From positions 24,636 through 88,635 of IMG/VR virus record IMGVR_UViG_3300046817_000837: a stretch of 64,000 nt of DNA. One strand, written 5' to 3'. Of the stretch, positions 47,258 through 54,593 are shown piece by piece. This stretch comes from a virus. The position numbers were made by a program, and so were the translations under genes. The notes beneath the pieces were generated by a model. It saw only the letters and a program-made list of their open reading frames with translations, had not been told where the DNA came from and did no database searches. Position 1 is the first letter of the stretch. Each line of letters begins with the position of its first letter.

Positions 47258-48288
47258 CCACGATCTCCTTCACCGCCTCCCGCTTTAACTTCGCCCCGCC
47301 GCCGTCCGTCGTGGCCAGCGTGCTGTCCGCCCGGGTGCCGCTCGCGGACCGCTACGTCACCGGGGCCTGCCAGGGCGGGGACGCCTGGATCGGCGCCTGG
47401 CTGTACGTGACCAGGCCGGCCGCTGAGCACGTCGTGGTGGTCCCGTGTAACCGCCGTCAGGTCGACCCCTGGTGGACGCGCACCGGGAGCCTGCCGCTGG
47501 TGACCGTCATCGACATGCCCCCGGGCACCAACTACGCCGACCGGAACCGGGAGCTAGTGGCCAGGGCTGACCAGGTCTTCGGCTTCCCGGCATTCCCGGA
47601 GGAGGACCCGCGGTCGCAGCGCAGCGGCACCTGGCAGACGATCCGGATGGCCCGCGACGCCGGGAAGCTGAGGCTGTGGCAGTGCGTCACGCCGCCGTAC
47701 CGGGGGCAGGTTGAGGCCCTGACGGGGGAGCCGGACCTCGCGGCGCCGGCCACCGTCTCCTATCGCGAGGAGCTCGCGCGGTTCATGACCGCGGAGGGCG
47801 AGGAGAAGATCCGGATGCTCTTCGCGGAGCCGGATGAGCACCAGCCGTGGTGCGGAGACGCGTCGCTGAGCCGGCCGGACGATGAGTGCACTTGCGACGT
47901 CACCCCGGAGATGCAGTACGCGCAGCGCGGCCAGTCCGAGGCGGAGCAGGCCCGGCGCGGGGATGACGGACTCACGGACGAGGAGCGCGCTGAGTACGCC
48001 CGGCGCTTCTGGGCGGTGGCCAATGCCCCAGTCTCGCCCGAGATGCGGGCAGCCACGCGCCGTCGCCTTGACTCCGCGGCCATCGGCGAGTCCCGGCACC
48101 AGGCCCGGCGCGGGGATGACGTCGAGGCATGGCTGAGGGGCTGGCGGGACCTGCTCGGCGGCGACCCCTGGCACGCCGTGAACGGGCTGCTGGATGATTA
48201 CCGCAAGCGGGCCGATCTCGGGATTGCCCTCGATGACGATAGCGAAGCAGGGCACGCCGCTGGGCACGGAGCCGGCGAGGATGAATGA
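47254..48288 (+). CDS. SLOG/Rossmann-type nucleotide-binding protein
   Basis: 344 residues, GTG 47254. N-terminal ~150: ISFTASRFNFAPPPSVV, YVTGACQGGDAWIGAWLYV, EHVVVVPCNRRQVDPWW, PPGTNYADRNRELVARADQV, RSGTWQTIRMARDAGK. This strand-helix order with a Gly-rich loop and a late RSGT.......A..GK element is that of SLOG-superfamily domains, which bind or cleave nucleotide signals. The C-terminal half is helical and acidic (LTDEERAEYARRFWAVANAP). May sense or sequester a host second messenger. Confidence 0.55.
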   Translation: MTTISFTASRFNFAPPPSVVASVLSARVPLADRYVTGACQGGDAWIGAWLYVTRPAAEHVVVVPCNRRQVDPWWTRTGSLPLVTVIDMPPGTNYADRNRELVARADQVFGFPAFPEEDPRSQRSGTWQTIRMARDAGKLRLWQCVTPPYRGQVEALTGEPDLAAPATVSYREELARFMTAEGEEKIRMLFAEPDEHQPWCGDASLSRPDDECTCDVTPEMQYAQRGQSEAEQARRGDDGLTDEERAEYARRFWAVANAPVSPEMRAATRRRLDSAAIGESRHQARRGDDVEAWLRGWRDLLGGDPWHAVNGLLDDYRKRADLGIALDDDSEAGHAAGHGAGEDE

Positions 48289-48631
48289 CCCGTCGCAGGT
48301 GAGCTACCAGGACCTGTGGGCGTACCTGGTCGATGAGTACTACCGGTTCCGGCTCCTGGACGCCCCTCGCCGCGGGCCCTGGGCCTGTCACCTGTGGTGG
48401 GTAATGCACCCGCGCTGGCTGCACCCGTGCCTGAACGCAGAAGTAATGAACATGAGCTACCGCATGTACCAGGAACAGCGCAAGAGCCCGGAATGGCTGC
48501 TGACCGGCATCCCGGTCCTGGAAGGCATGAAGTTCGGGGAGCCGAAGCTGACGCGGGACCCGGCCAGCCTCAGCAAGGGGCCGTACCTGCACGCCCGGCC
48601 GCTGACGCTGCGGGAGCTGATGAGCCGGTGA
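48281..48631 (+). CDS. Tagged protein with capsid-like motif
   Basis: 116 residues from ATG 48281. YQDLWAYLVDEYYRFRLL, HLWWVMHPRWLHPCLNAE, WLLTGIPVLEGMKFGEPKL, TRDPASL, ends YLHARPLTLRELMSR. WWVMHP and TGIPV...G echo the capsid A-domain pattern also present at 46043-46381. The C-terminal peptide is the shared tag. Followed by a GTGA-coupled HAD gene. Confidence 0.55.
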   Translation: MNDPSQVSYQDLWAYLVDEYYRFRLLDAPRRGPWACHLWWVMHPRWLHPCLNAEVMNMSYRMYQEQRKSPEWLLTGIPVLEGMKFGEPKLTRDPASLSKGPYLHARPLTLRELMSR

Positions 48632-49194
48632 CCACGGTAGCGATTGACTTTGACGGAGTTATTCACCGGTACTCACGCGGCTGGCAGGACGGGTCCATCT
48701 ACGACTTGCCGTTCGACGGGGCGCTGGACGGGCTACGGCAGCTGATGAGCAGGCACGCGGTCTTCATCTTCACGTCCCGGAACACCGCGCAGGTCGCAGG
48801 CTGGCTTCATGACCACGGGTTCAAGGTCAGCACCGATGACTCGGCCTTCCGGCATGACCGCGACTGGGACGGCGTGTTCTGGGAAACCCGGGGCGTGCTG
48901 CTCGTCACTAACCGGAAGCTGGGCGCCTCCGCTTACCTCGATGACAGGGCCGTCAGGTTCACTAGCTGGAAGCAGGCGCTCGCCGACCTGGGGACGGGAA
49001 CTGGTCCGGAACCGGACGCCGCCGAGGCGCTGGCGCGGGAGATCCTTGAGGCGGCATGCCAGCGGGACGGCCTCTCGCTGGAGTCGGACGCGGACCCGGG
49101 GAAGCCTGCCCGCAACTACGAGCTGGCGCTGCGCCTGGGCATCGGGCACGTGTTCGGGCTAGGCCCTGCGCGCGGCGATGAGGTGGAACGATGA
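48628..49194 (+). CDS. HAD-superfamily protein
   Basis: 188 residues, GTG 48628. TVAIDFDGVIHRYSRGW (motif I), HAVFIFTSRNTAQVAGWLHD (motif II), NRKLGASAYLDDRAVRFTSW (Lys and DD motifs), then a helical acidic tail (AEALAREILEAACQRDGL). Resembles phage HAD 5'-nucleotidase-like proteins. Distinct from the shorter HAD gene at 45702. Confidence 0.7.
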   Translation: MTTVAIDFDGVIHRYSRGWQDGSIYDLPFDGALDGLRQLMSRHAVFIFTSRNTAQVAGWLHDHGFKVSTDDSAFRHDRDWDGVFWETRGVLLVTNRKLGASAYLDDRAVRFTSWKQALADLGTGTGPEPDAAEALAREILEAACQRDGLSLESDADPGKPARNYELALRLGIGHVFGLGPARGDEVER

Positions 49195-49430
49195 CCGCCT
49201 GGCTAAGCCCCGGAGGGGAAGACCGCAACGGGCAGGATCACCCGTGGCACGGCGCGCTGGACGTTGACGAGAGCGCGGTCGACATGCTGGTGATCGTCTT
49301 CGCCGAGTGCCGGGAGCTGGGCATCGCGATCTCCGGCTTCATGCCGCTGGACACGCCGGCCCACCAGCGCGCGGCCGTCATGCACCTGTCCCGGCTGGTC
49401 CTGCGGGAGAAGAGGGAGCGCGGGCTATGA
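49191..49430 (+). CDS. Hypothetical protein
   Basis: 79 residues. DHPWHGALDVDESAVDMLVI, FAECRELGIAISGFMPLDTP, AAVMHLSRLVLREKRERG. Alpha/beta pattern, unrecognised. ATGA-coupled both sides. Confidence 0.5.
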   Translation: MTAWLSPGGEDRNGQDHPWHGALDVDESAVDMLVIVFAECRELGIAISGFMPLDTPAHQRAAVMHLSRLVLREKRERGL

Positions 49431-49675
49431 GCGAGACGGCCCCGAAGGTCAGCTTCACCGTCACCACGTACTGGAAGCGCCCCCGCGGCCAGCCGGGGCT
49501 AACGCGGATGGGCAGCCGGCGGCTGACGCTCAGCGAGGCCCTGGACTGGGTGCTCGCCGAGCTGCCGGCCGACGCGGTCACCCTGGCGCACGACCTGGAT
49601 GACGGCCGGAACGTGGTGACCGTCACCATCGACTGGGGCAAGGTACCGATGGAGGCCAGGGACGGTGCCCGGTGA
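49427..49675 (+). CDS. Hypothetical protein
   Basis: 82 residues from ATG 49427. KVSFTVTTYWKRPRGQPGLT, SRRLTLSEALDWVLAELPAD, VTLAHDLDDGRNVVTVTIDW. Contains an internal RRLTLSEAL that resembles the shared tag core but is not terminal; probably coincidence. Confidence 0.5.
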   Translation: MSETAPKVSFTVTTYWKRPRGQPGLTRMGSRRLTLSEALDWVLAELPADAVTLAHDLDDGRNVVTVTIDWGKVPMEARDGAR

Positions 49676-49863
49676 GCAAGCCCGGTGCCCGGTACGAGAT
49701 CACCGCGATCCGGCGCGTCCGCTGCCCGCTGTGCGGGTCGGCGGCCGGGCAGTGGTGCACGAGCCGCAGCGCCAGCGACCCGGTTCCGATCGCGCACCCG
49801 CACCCGGAACGGATCGCAGCGGTGCTCGCGGCCAGGAAGGCGAGGAGGCAGGAGCCATCATGA
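49672..49863 (+). CDS. Small zinc-finger-like protein
   Basis: 63 residues, GTG start. RCPLCGSAAGQWCTSRS then IAHPHPERIAAV: C..CG...G..C......H...R pattern, a common single zinc site in actinobacterial small proteins. Confidence 0.6.
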   Translation: MSKPGARYEITAIRRVRCPLCGSAAGQWCTSRSASDPVPIAHPHPERIAAVLAARKARRQEPS

Positions 49864-50207
49864 CCGAGTGCGGGGTACCAGGCTGCGCAAGCCACCCGGA
49901 GCCGCTGCTGACCGCGGCCGAGCGTAACCTCATCCGGGCGCTCGGCCTGGCCTACCGGCAATTCGAGGAGCTGGCCGGCCATTCCCCGCTGACGCGCGAC
50001 GATGACCTGGCCGAAGTCCGGCTGCACGTTCACGCACTTCAGCGGATGATCATGGCGCAGGCCGCGGCGCGGGCGTTCCCGGGTGAGCTGCGGGCACTGG
50101 GGCTAACCGTCACTGACGGCGCGCTGGCCAACCGGGAAGGCAGTGACCCGGGACATGAAGACCGGGCAGTACGCGGCCGGGAAGTCCAGGAGGATGGCAG
50201 GCAATGA
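49860..50207 (+). CDS. Hypothetical helical protein
   Basis: 115 residues, ATG 49860. N-terminal Cys pair (CGVPGCASHPEP), helices LTAAERNLIRALGLAYRQFE and EVRLHVHALQRMIMAQAAAR, charged end. Possibly a small zinc-bound helical bundle; unrecognised. Confidence 0.5.
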   Translation: MTECGVPGCASHPEPLLTAAERNLIRALGLAYRQFEELAGHSPLTRDDDLAEVRLHVHALQRMIMAQAAARAFPGELRALGLTVTDGALANREGSDPGHEDRAVRGREVQEDGRQ

Positions 50208-50386
50208 GCAGCCTGGCTGACCTGAGCACGATCATGGCCAGCTGCTTCACGGAGTGGCTGGAATACGAGCACGCCTGGCATGCCCTGAACGACGATGAGA
50301 TGGCGATCATGACCAGGGCTTTCGGCGCGGGCTTCCTCTACGGCGGGCTGCTGCTGACGCGCGAAGAGACCGGGGAGCTGCCGTGA
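50204..50386 (+). CDS. Hypothetical protein
   Basis: 60 residues. LSTIMASCFTEWLEYEHAWH, DDEMAIMTRAFGAGFLYGGL. Aromatic- and acid-rich helices. Coupled to the methyltransferase gene. Confidence 0.5.
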   Translation: MSSLADLSTIMASCFTEWLEYEHAWHALNDDEMAIMTRAFGAGFLYGGLLLTREETGELP

Positions 50387-51141
50387 ACACGCCGCTGGCC
50401 TGGGACGCCGCGCTCGGCCGGCCGCTGCTGCTCGATGCCTACTGCGGGGCTGGCGGCATAGCCTGGGGGTACTGGCTGGCCGGCTTCGCCGTCATCGGCA
50501 TCGATCACCAGCCGCAGCCGCACTACCCGTTCCCGTTCTTCCAGGGCGACGCCGTCAAGGCGCTGGGCGACCTGATCGCCGGGAAGCCACTGTCCTTCAC
50601 CTACCAGCCCACGGGCAGCGTCGTGCCGTACCGGCTGAAGGACGTCGCCGCGATCCACGCCAGCTGCCCTTGCCAGTTCGCCACCGTATACGGGAACAAC
50701 AAGGCGCACGTGAAGCAGGATCACCCGAACCTGATTCCGCCAACCCGCGAGCTGCTGGCGGCCACCGGGCTGCCGTACGTGATCGAGAACGTCTACGGCG
50801 CGCGGGCGCACCTGAAGGACCCGGTCATGCTGTGCGGCACGTCGTTCGGCATCGAGGTACGGCGGCACCGGCTGTTCGAGTCGACGGTGACGATCCCCTC
50901 GGTTCCCTGTGACCACGGCCGGTTCACGGCACGCAAGTACCCGGGCAGCTCCAACCGGCCGAACGGGCGCACCGTGTGCAACATCGGCGAGTACCGCGTC
51001 CCGCTGGCGGTCCAGCAGGCCGCGATCGGGATCAGCTGGATGAACCTGGCGGAGATCGCGCAGGCGATTCCCCCGTGCTACACCGAGTTCATCGGCATGT
51101 TCCTGATGAACGACCTGATCCTGAAAGGGCGTGAGCCATGA
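50383..51141 (+). CDS. C5-cytosine DNA methyltransferase-like protein
   Basis: 252 residues, GTG start. LLDAYCGAGGIAWGYWLAGF (motif I, SAM), VIGIDHQPQPHYPF (II), AIHASCPCQFATVYGN with the catalytic Pro-Cys (IV), YVIENVYGARAHL (VI), VRRHRLFES (VIII). Lacks a large target-recognition domain, as in compact phage enzymes. No partner nuclease is adjacent, so protection of phage DNA from host restriction is likely. Confidence 0.8.
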   Translation: MNTPLAWDAALGRPLLLDAYCGAGGIAWGYWLAGFAVIGIDHQPQPHYPFPFFQGDAVKALGDLIAGKPLSFTYQPTGSVVPYRLKDVAAIHASCPCQFATVYGNNKAHVKQDHPNLIPPTRELLAATGLPYVIENVYGARAHLKDPVMLCGTSFGIEVRRHRLFESTVTIPSVPCDHGRFTARKYPGSSNRPNGRTVCNIGEYRVPLAVQQAAIGISWMNLAEIAQAIPPCYTEFIGMFLMNDLILKGREP

Positions 51142-51191
51142 TCGTCCGCTTCACCGGGCTCTGCGCGCCGTGCGCCGTGGGGGAAAGGTAA
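51138..51191 (+). CDS. Mini-ORF bridging two genes
   Basis: 17 codons, ATGA-coupled to the methyltransferase, ending TAA just before TTG 51196: MIVRFTGLCAPCAVGER. Contains CxxC. Either a micro-protein or a translational coupling bridge. Confidence 0.3.
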   Translation: MIVRFTGLCAPCAVGER

Positions 51192-51195
51192 GGCA

Positions 51196-51363
51196 TTGAC
51201 CGAGCGGGATGCCATGGAAAGGGCCATGATCGCCGTGCGCACGATCCTCGCGCAGTCCAAGGACCCGCGCACCACGCTAGGCCGGATGGGACCTTCCTCC
51301 GTGGCCTTCCATGCGGCCTGGGCCGCAGTTGACACGTACCGCAAGGCCCTGGAGGAAACATGA
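51196..51363 (+). CDS. Small helical protein
   Basis: 55 residues, TTG 51196 after GGGGAAAGGTAAGG. TERDAMERAMIAVRTILAQS, FHAAWAAVDTYRKALEET. Two amphipathic helices, no family recognised; its stop overlaps the next ATG. Confidence 0.5.
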   Translation: MTERDAMERAMIAVRTILAQSKDPRTTLGRMGPSSVAFHAAWAAVDTYRKALEET

Positions 51364-51683
51364 GTCACTACCTGTCCACCGCGTGCTATCACGAGCACCT
51401 GGCCAGCGACCCGGCACTGCACGACGCCTGCCGCCTGGCCTGCAAGTTCTGCGATGCGCCGTGCAGCTGCCCGCAGCACCCGCAGGAGAGCGGCAGCCCG
51501 CGCGCCGTCAGCGGGATCGACCAGGCCCGGGACATCGCCCGCGAGCTGCTGAGCTTGCTGGAGGAAGCCGGCGGGGTGCCGTACAAGCTCCACGAGCGGC
51601 TGAGCGATGACCCGCGGCTGTTCTGGCTGAGCGGGGGAGAGGCGCCGCCCGGGACGTGGAAGCAGGGGGAGGAGCAGCGGTAA
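51360..51683 (+). CDS. Cys/His-rich protein
   Basis: 107 residues. YLSTACYHEHLASDPALHDA, CRLACKFCDAPCSCPQHPQE, then an acidic helix (ARDIARELLSLLEEAGGVPY). The C...H...C...C..C...C.C pattern is common in small actinophage proteins and probably binds zinc. Confidence 0.6.
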   Translation: MSHYLSTACYHEHLASDPALHDACRLACKFCDAPCSCPQHPQESGSPRAVSGIDQARDIARELLSLLEEAGGVPYKLHERLSDDPRLFWLSGGEAPPGTWKQGEEQR

Positions 51684-51901
51684 TGGCTGACTGCACGGCC
51701 TGGAAGGAAACCACCACCCGGCAGGTCTTCGAGCTGAGCATGCCGTCGAACGCCATCGAGCTGTCGAAGATGATCAGCTGGGCGTGCTCAGCGTATCGAT
51801 CGGCGCACGGCAAGGAGCCGGCTGACGACGCGATCACCGTCACGGTCACCGATGACGCGATCATGCTGGGCTACGTGCTGGAGAAGGGCCGGCTGCAATG
51901 A
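51683..51901 (+). CDS. Conserved small phage protein
   Basis: 72 residues, TAATG overlap. WKETTTRQVFELSMPSNAIE, LSKMISWACSAYRSAHGKEP, AITVTVTDDAIMLGYVLEKG. Matches a family (TTTRQVYE..MPT....E..K.....Y...HG..P.DD...V...D..I.....K) found next to many actinophage replication operons; role unknown. Confidence 0.6.
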   Translation: MADCTAWKETTTRQVFELSMPSNAIELSKMISWACSAYRSAHGKEPADDAITVTVTDDAIMLGYVLEKGRLQ

Positions 51902-52044
51902 GGGCGCTGCGGTGGCTGGCCTGGCTGGCGGACGAGATCCTGGACCGCGTGCCCGCCGTCGAGGACGGCCGCGTTTACTGGTACGGCGGCTGGGGCTGCC
52001 GCCTGCGGATGTCCCGGTTCTGGGACGAGGGGGATAAGCCGTGA
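51898..52044 (+). CDS. Small Trp-rich protein
   Basis: 48 residues, ATGA overlap: MRALRWLAWLADEILDRVPA then GRVYWYGGWGCRLRMSRFWD. Clear coupling at both ends. Unknown function. Confidence 0.5.
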   Translation: MRALRWLAWLADEILDRVPAVEDGRVYWYGGWGCRLRMSRFWDEGDKP

Positions 52045-52274
52045 GCGCGGGCTTCTGCCAGCACACCGGGGACTGCTGGGATGACCCGGACTGCGCGCTG
52101 CACGGCTCGGGCCTGTGCCCGGCACTGGTCGCCATCCCCGCGCAGGCCCGTGAGCGCATCCTGCGCCAGCACCGGGAGCTAGGGCAGCTCACGGCGCGGG
52201 ACGAGGCGCTGGAGGGCGACGAATTGCGCAAGGTGCGGATGCGCCCCGTGAACGAAGCCGAGGACGACTGGTGA
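52041..52274 (+). CDS. Cys-rich N-terminus, helical C-terminus
   Basis: 77 residues, GTG start. FCQHTGDCWDDPDCALHGSG, LC, then ARERILRQHRELGQLTARDE. Four Cys and two His in the first 30 residues may bind zinc. The helical part may mediate a protein contact. Confidence 0.5.
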   Translation: MSAGFCQHTGDCWDDPDCALHGSGLCPALVAIPAQARERILRQHRELGQLTARDEALEGDELRKVRMRPVNEAEDDW

Positions 52275-52501
52275 GCGCCGCCACGCCGCGCTCATTCTGG
52301 CTCGCCGTGCTCACCCGGGTGCTGGACCGCGCAGCTGACAGCGCGGAAGAGCGCGCACGCAGGTTATACTGCGAGAGACTTAGAAGGAGGACGGTGATGA
52401 TGACTGCGCACCGCGGATGCCGTAGTTGCGGGAACGTCCGAACATGCACGTGCTCCGCCACGTGCGACTGCCGTTGCATCGATTGCCACTGCCATGCCTG
52501 A
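52271..52501 (+). CDS. Cys-rich (metallothionein-like) protein with internal start
   Basis: 76 residues from GTG 52271; residues 43-76 can also be made alone from ATG 52397, which has its own promoter element (52366-52379) and AGAAGGAGG. That part reads TAHRGCRSCGNVRTCTCSAT, CDCRCIDCHCHA: nine Cys in 27 residues, many in C-x-C pairs, plus His, as in metallothioneins. Might bind Zn or Cu, or buffer metal or redox stress. Confidence 0.5.
   Translation: MSAATPRSFWLAVLTRVLDRAADSAEERARRLYCERLRRRTVMMTAHRGCRSCGNVRTCTCSATCDCRCIDCHCHA
52365..52379 (+). promoter_or_regulatory. Promoter-like element ATAC-N6-AGAC inside a gene
   Basis: GGTTATACTGCGAGAGACTT: TATACT -10 (52365-52370), AGAC at 52376-52379, then AGAAGGAGG and tandem ATG at 52397/52400. 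Would start a new transcript for the Cys-rich short form and downstream genes. Confidence 0.6.
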
Positions 52502-52709
52502 TATCCCCATCCGGGCACGGTGCAGTGGCATGTGCGCCCTGCACTGCGCCGGCCACGAGTACCAGGCAGAGCTCAGCTCGAAGGACGCGGACCGGCTGCT
52601 GGAGTGGCTGCGCAACGGCGACGCGGGGACGTTCACCCCGCACTCGCCCAGCCGGCTGTTCATTGACGCCACCGGCAACGGCGGCCTCGTCATCAGGATG
52701 GCGCCGTGA
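52494..52709 (+). CDS. Hypothetical protein
   Basis: 71 residues. ARCSGMCALHCAGHEYQAEL, SSKDADRLLEWLRNGDAG, SRLFIDATGNGGLVIRM. Cys/His N-terminus, alpha/beta rest. Overlaps the Cys-rich gene by 8 bases. Confidence 0.5.
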   Translation: MPDIPIRARCSGMCALHCAGHEYQAELSSKDADRLLEWLRNGDAGTFTPHSPSRLFIDATGNGGLVIRMAP

Positions 52710-53044
52710 CCGGCGCAGTGAGCGGGCCGGCTCCCCGCAGGCCGGTGGTCCCCGGCTCCGGGCAGGCCGGCGAGCCGCGTGACCTCGCGCGCTGCCAGGC
52801 CCCGGACGGCACCGGGCACGCTTGCCGGGCACGGGCGTCCTGGCGGGTCAGCATCGGCAGCCGCCGCAGCGACGCGCAGCTGGCCTGCGGCCGGCACCTG
52901 AACATGGCCGCCCTGGCGATGCTCGGCGCGGAGGGGCGCGCCAGCGCCGTGCTCGCCGTCACGCCCGTGGCCGGCCTGCGCGCCCTGGCGGGGCTGAGTG
53001 AGTACCTGAGCCCGGCGGAGATCCGGCAGGGGGCGCGGCCATGA
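52706..53044 (+). CDS. Hypothetical protein with Cys/His site
   Basis: 112 residues, GTG start. ARCQAPDGTGHACRARASWR, AQLACGRHLNMAALAMLGAE: C......C.......CGRHL is a zinc-type pattern of small actinobacterial proteins. C-terminal helix LAGLSEYLSPAEIRQGAR. Confidence 0.5.
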   Translation: MTGAVSGPAPRRPVVPGSGQAGEPRDLARCQAPDGTGHACRARASWRVSIGSRRSDAQLACGRHLNMAALAMLGAEGRASAVLAVTPVAGLRALAGLSEYLSPAEIRQGARP

Positions 53045-53304
53045 CCAGCGGGGGGAAGCTGCCCGAGGCCCGGCTGCTGCTGCGCATCAGGTACCGGGGG
53101 CCGTGGGAGCGGCTGGAGGGCTTCTTCTACGGCGTCCGCGCGGACAATACCCTGCGCTTCAAGATCAGCGAGACCCCCCGCGGCTGGCGACGGGCGGCTG
53201 CCGCGCTCGGTGACTACTGCGACCGCCGGGACAGCGCCTGGCATGACCGCCATGCACGGGGCGGTACCCGCCCGCATCGCGCCTGGAAGAGGAGAGGGCC
53301 GTGA
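53041..53304 (+). CDS. Hypothetical basic protein
   Basis: 87 residues. ARLLLRIRYRGPWERLEGFF, YGVRADNTLRFKISETPRGW, then an Arg/His-rich tail. Beta-rich front. Unrecognised. Confidence 0.5.
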   Translation: MTSGGKLPEARLLLRIRYRGPWERLEGFFYGVRADNTLRFKISETPRGWRRAAAALGDYCDRRDSAWHDRHARGGTRPHRAWKRRGP

Positions 53305-53597
53305 TCACGGGCGAGGAGCGGGCCGTCGCCCGCAGGCTGTGGCCGGATGACGAGGAGACGGACTTCACCGTGGCCGTCGTCCCGGGCGACCCGGCCTGGA
53401 TACGGCTGTCGTGCTCCGTGCACGGCCCCGTCATCGCTGCCGTCACCTGGGACCTGGGCGAGCTGCTCGTCGCCGCCGAGCGGCACTACGTCACCCGGCA
53501 CCTGCGCCCGAACCGGGCTGCCCGCCCTGGCGAGTGCTCCTTCTGCTCGGGCGGGATGGCGGACTACTGCACCTGCCCGCCGGAGGAGGCACCGTGA
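53301..53597 (+). CDS. Hypothetical protein with C-terminal CxxC motifs
   Basis: 98 residues, GTG start. DFTVAVVPGDPAWIRLSCSV, DLGELLVAAERHYVTRHLRP, CSFCSGGMADYCTCPPEE. The end has a C..C.......C.C zinc pattern. Coupled both sides. Confidence 0.5.
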   Translation: MITGEERAVARRLWPDDEETDFTVAVVPGDPAWIRLSCSVHGPVIAAVTWDLGELLVAAERHYVTRHLRPNRAARPGECSFCSGGMADYCTCPPEEAP

Positions 53598-54175
53598 TCA
53601 GCTTCAGTGACACTGGCCGCGCCATGACCCTCATCGCCAGCATCAGCGCAGCCAAGGAGACGCACCCGGGCTTCTGGCCGATGCTGGTCACGCGGATCGT
53701 CACTGACCTGGACATCGCCGGCGATGAAGCGGCCGTGGCGATGATCGTGAGGCTGCTCGCCCTGCTGCGGGGCCAGCTGGAGGACAGGGTCACGGTGCCC
53801 GCCAGCGCCCAGGACGTCAAGGTCCGCGTGAACCGCCTGCGCAGGATGGCCAGGCGGCAGGGCCTGCGGCTCGTCAAGTCGCGGCTCCGGGACCCGCTCG
53901 CGCCCGGCTTCGGCCGTTACCAGGTGGTGACGGCACAGGGGGAGGAGCCAGAGCGCTTCACCTCGCCCGGGGGATGGGGCCTGACGCTCAGTGAGGCTGA
54001 GCGGCGCCTCACGGAGACCGCCGCGGCAGCGCGCACGACCTTCCGCTGGCAAGGCGAGTGCCCGAACTGCGGGGACCCCGCCGCTGAGGACCTGTGCGCC
54101 CGGTGCCAGGCCCTCATGCAGTCCCCGGCCATGCGGCAGCTGCTGGCGACCCTGGCGAGCAGGGAGCAGCCGTGA
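53594..54175 (+). CDS. Hypothetical protein, zinc-ribbon C-terminus
   Basis: 193 residues, GTG 53594. VNRLRRMARRQGLRLVKSRL, RDPLAPGFGRYQVV, WGLTLSEAERRLTE correspond to a common actinophage element (LRR.A.RQGLRLVKSR.RDP....YG.Y.L.......W....EE.L). N-terminal helices (VTRIVTDLDIAGDEAAVAMI). C-terminal CPNCGDPAAEDLCARCQALM is a zinc ribbon. Confidence 0.6.
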   Translation: MISFSDTGRAMTLIASISAAKETHPGFWPMLVTRIVTDLDIAGDEAAVAMIVRLLALLRGQLEDRVTVPASAQDVKVRVNRLRRMARRQGLRLVKSRLRDPLAPGFGRYQVVTAQGEEPERFTSPGGWGLTLSEAERRLTETAAAARTTFRWQGECPNCGDPAAEDLCARCQALMQSPAMRQLLATLASREQP

Positions 54176-54330
54176 TCACCGACAAGCGCTGCTGGTGGTG
54201 CGGGAAGCTCTTCAAGGGCATCGACACCGACGTCCCCGTGGGCGCAGGCTACCTATGGGACACCGACGTGAGCATCCTGTGCGACGGCGACGGCTCGCAG
54301 GACTGCGAGCGCAGGGTAAAGCGACCCTGA
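54172..54330 (+). CDS. Small zinc-binding protein
   Basis: 52 residues, GTG start. KRCWWCGKLFKGIDTDVPVG, CDGDGSQDCERRV: C..CG...........C...C. Followed by a purine-rich leader (GAAAAGAAAAAGAAAAAGGAG) for the next gene. Confidence 0.55.
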   Translation: MITDKRCWWCGKLFKGIDTDVPVGAGYLWDTDVSILCDGDGSQDCERRVKRP

Positions 54331-54357
54331 GAAAAGAAAAAGAAAAAGGAGAAGCAC

Positions 54358-54495
54358 ATGATGGGACAGAGCTCCTCCCACGGGGCCTCGTACTCCAACG
54401 GCCCGCTGGCAGCCGGCCAGGCCAAGCGGGATGCCGGATGGGATATCCGCCCCGTCCGGCACTGGGACTTCACCGAGCCCCAGACGCTGGCCTGA
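54358..54495 (+). CDS. Small protein, unknown
   Basis: 45 residues, ATG 54358 (or 54361) after AAAAAGGAGAAGCAC. GQSSSHGASYSNGPLAAGQA, KRDAGWDIRPVRHWDFTEPQ. The region encoding the last 15 residues is repeated directly 80 bases later, just before the next gene. Confidence 0.45.
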   Translation: MMGQSSSHGASYSNGPLAAGQAKRDAGWDIRPVRHWDFTEPQTLA

Positions 54496-54525
54496 CCGTT
54501 AGGAAGGGTCCCAGTGCCGGACGGG
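54451..54525. repeat. 17-bp inverted repeat plus ~50-bp direct repeat
   Basis: CCCGTCCGGCACTGGGA (54451-54467) and its exact complement TCCCAGTGCCGGACGGG (54509-54525) can form a long hairpin around a 41-base loop. In addition CACTGGGACTTCACCGAGCC...GCTGGCCTGACCGT (from 54459) recurs with few changes from 54540 to about 54580. Possible mRNA structure controlling the gene at 54594, or a duplication scar. Confidence 0.75.
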
Positions 54526-54593
54526 ATATCAGCCCGCCCGGCACGGGGACTTCACCGAGCCCAGACGCTGGCCCGACCGTCAGAAAGGCACGC

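Noticed and set aside
49427-49675. RRLTLSEAL as another tagged protein
   Set aside because: The likeness is internal, in the middle of an alpha/beta domain, not terminal.
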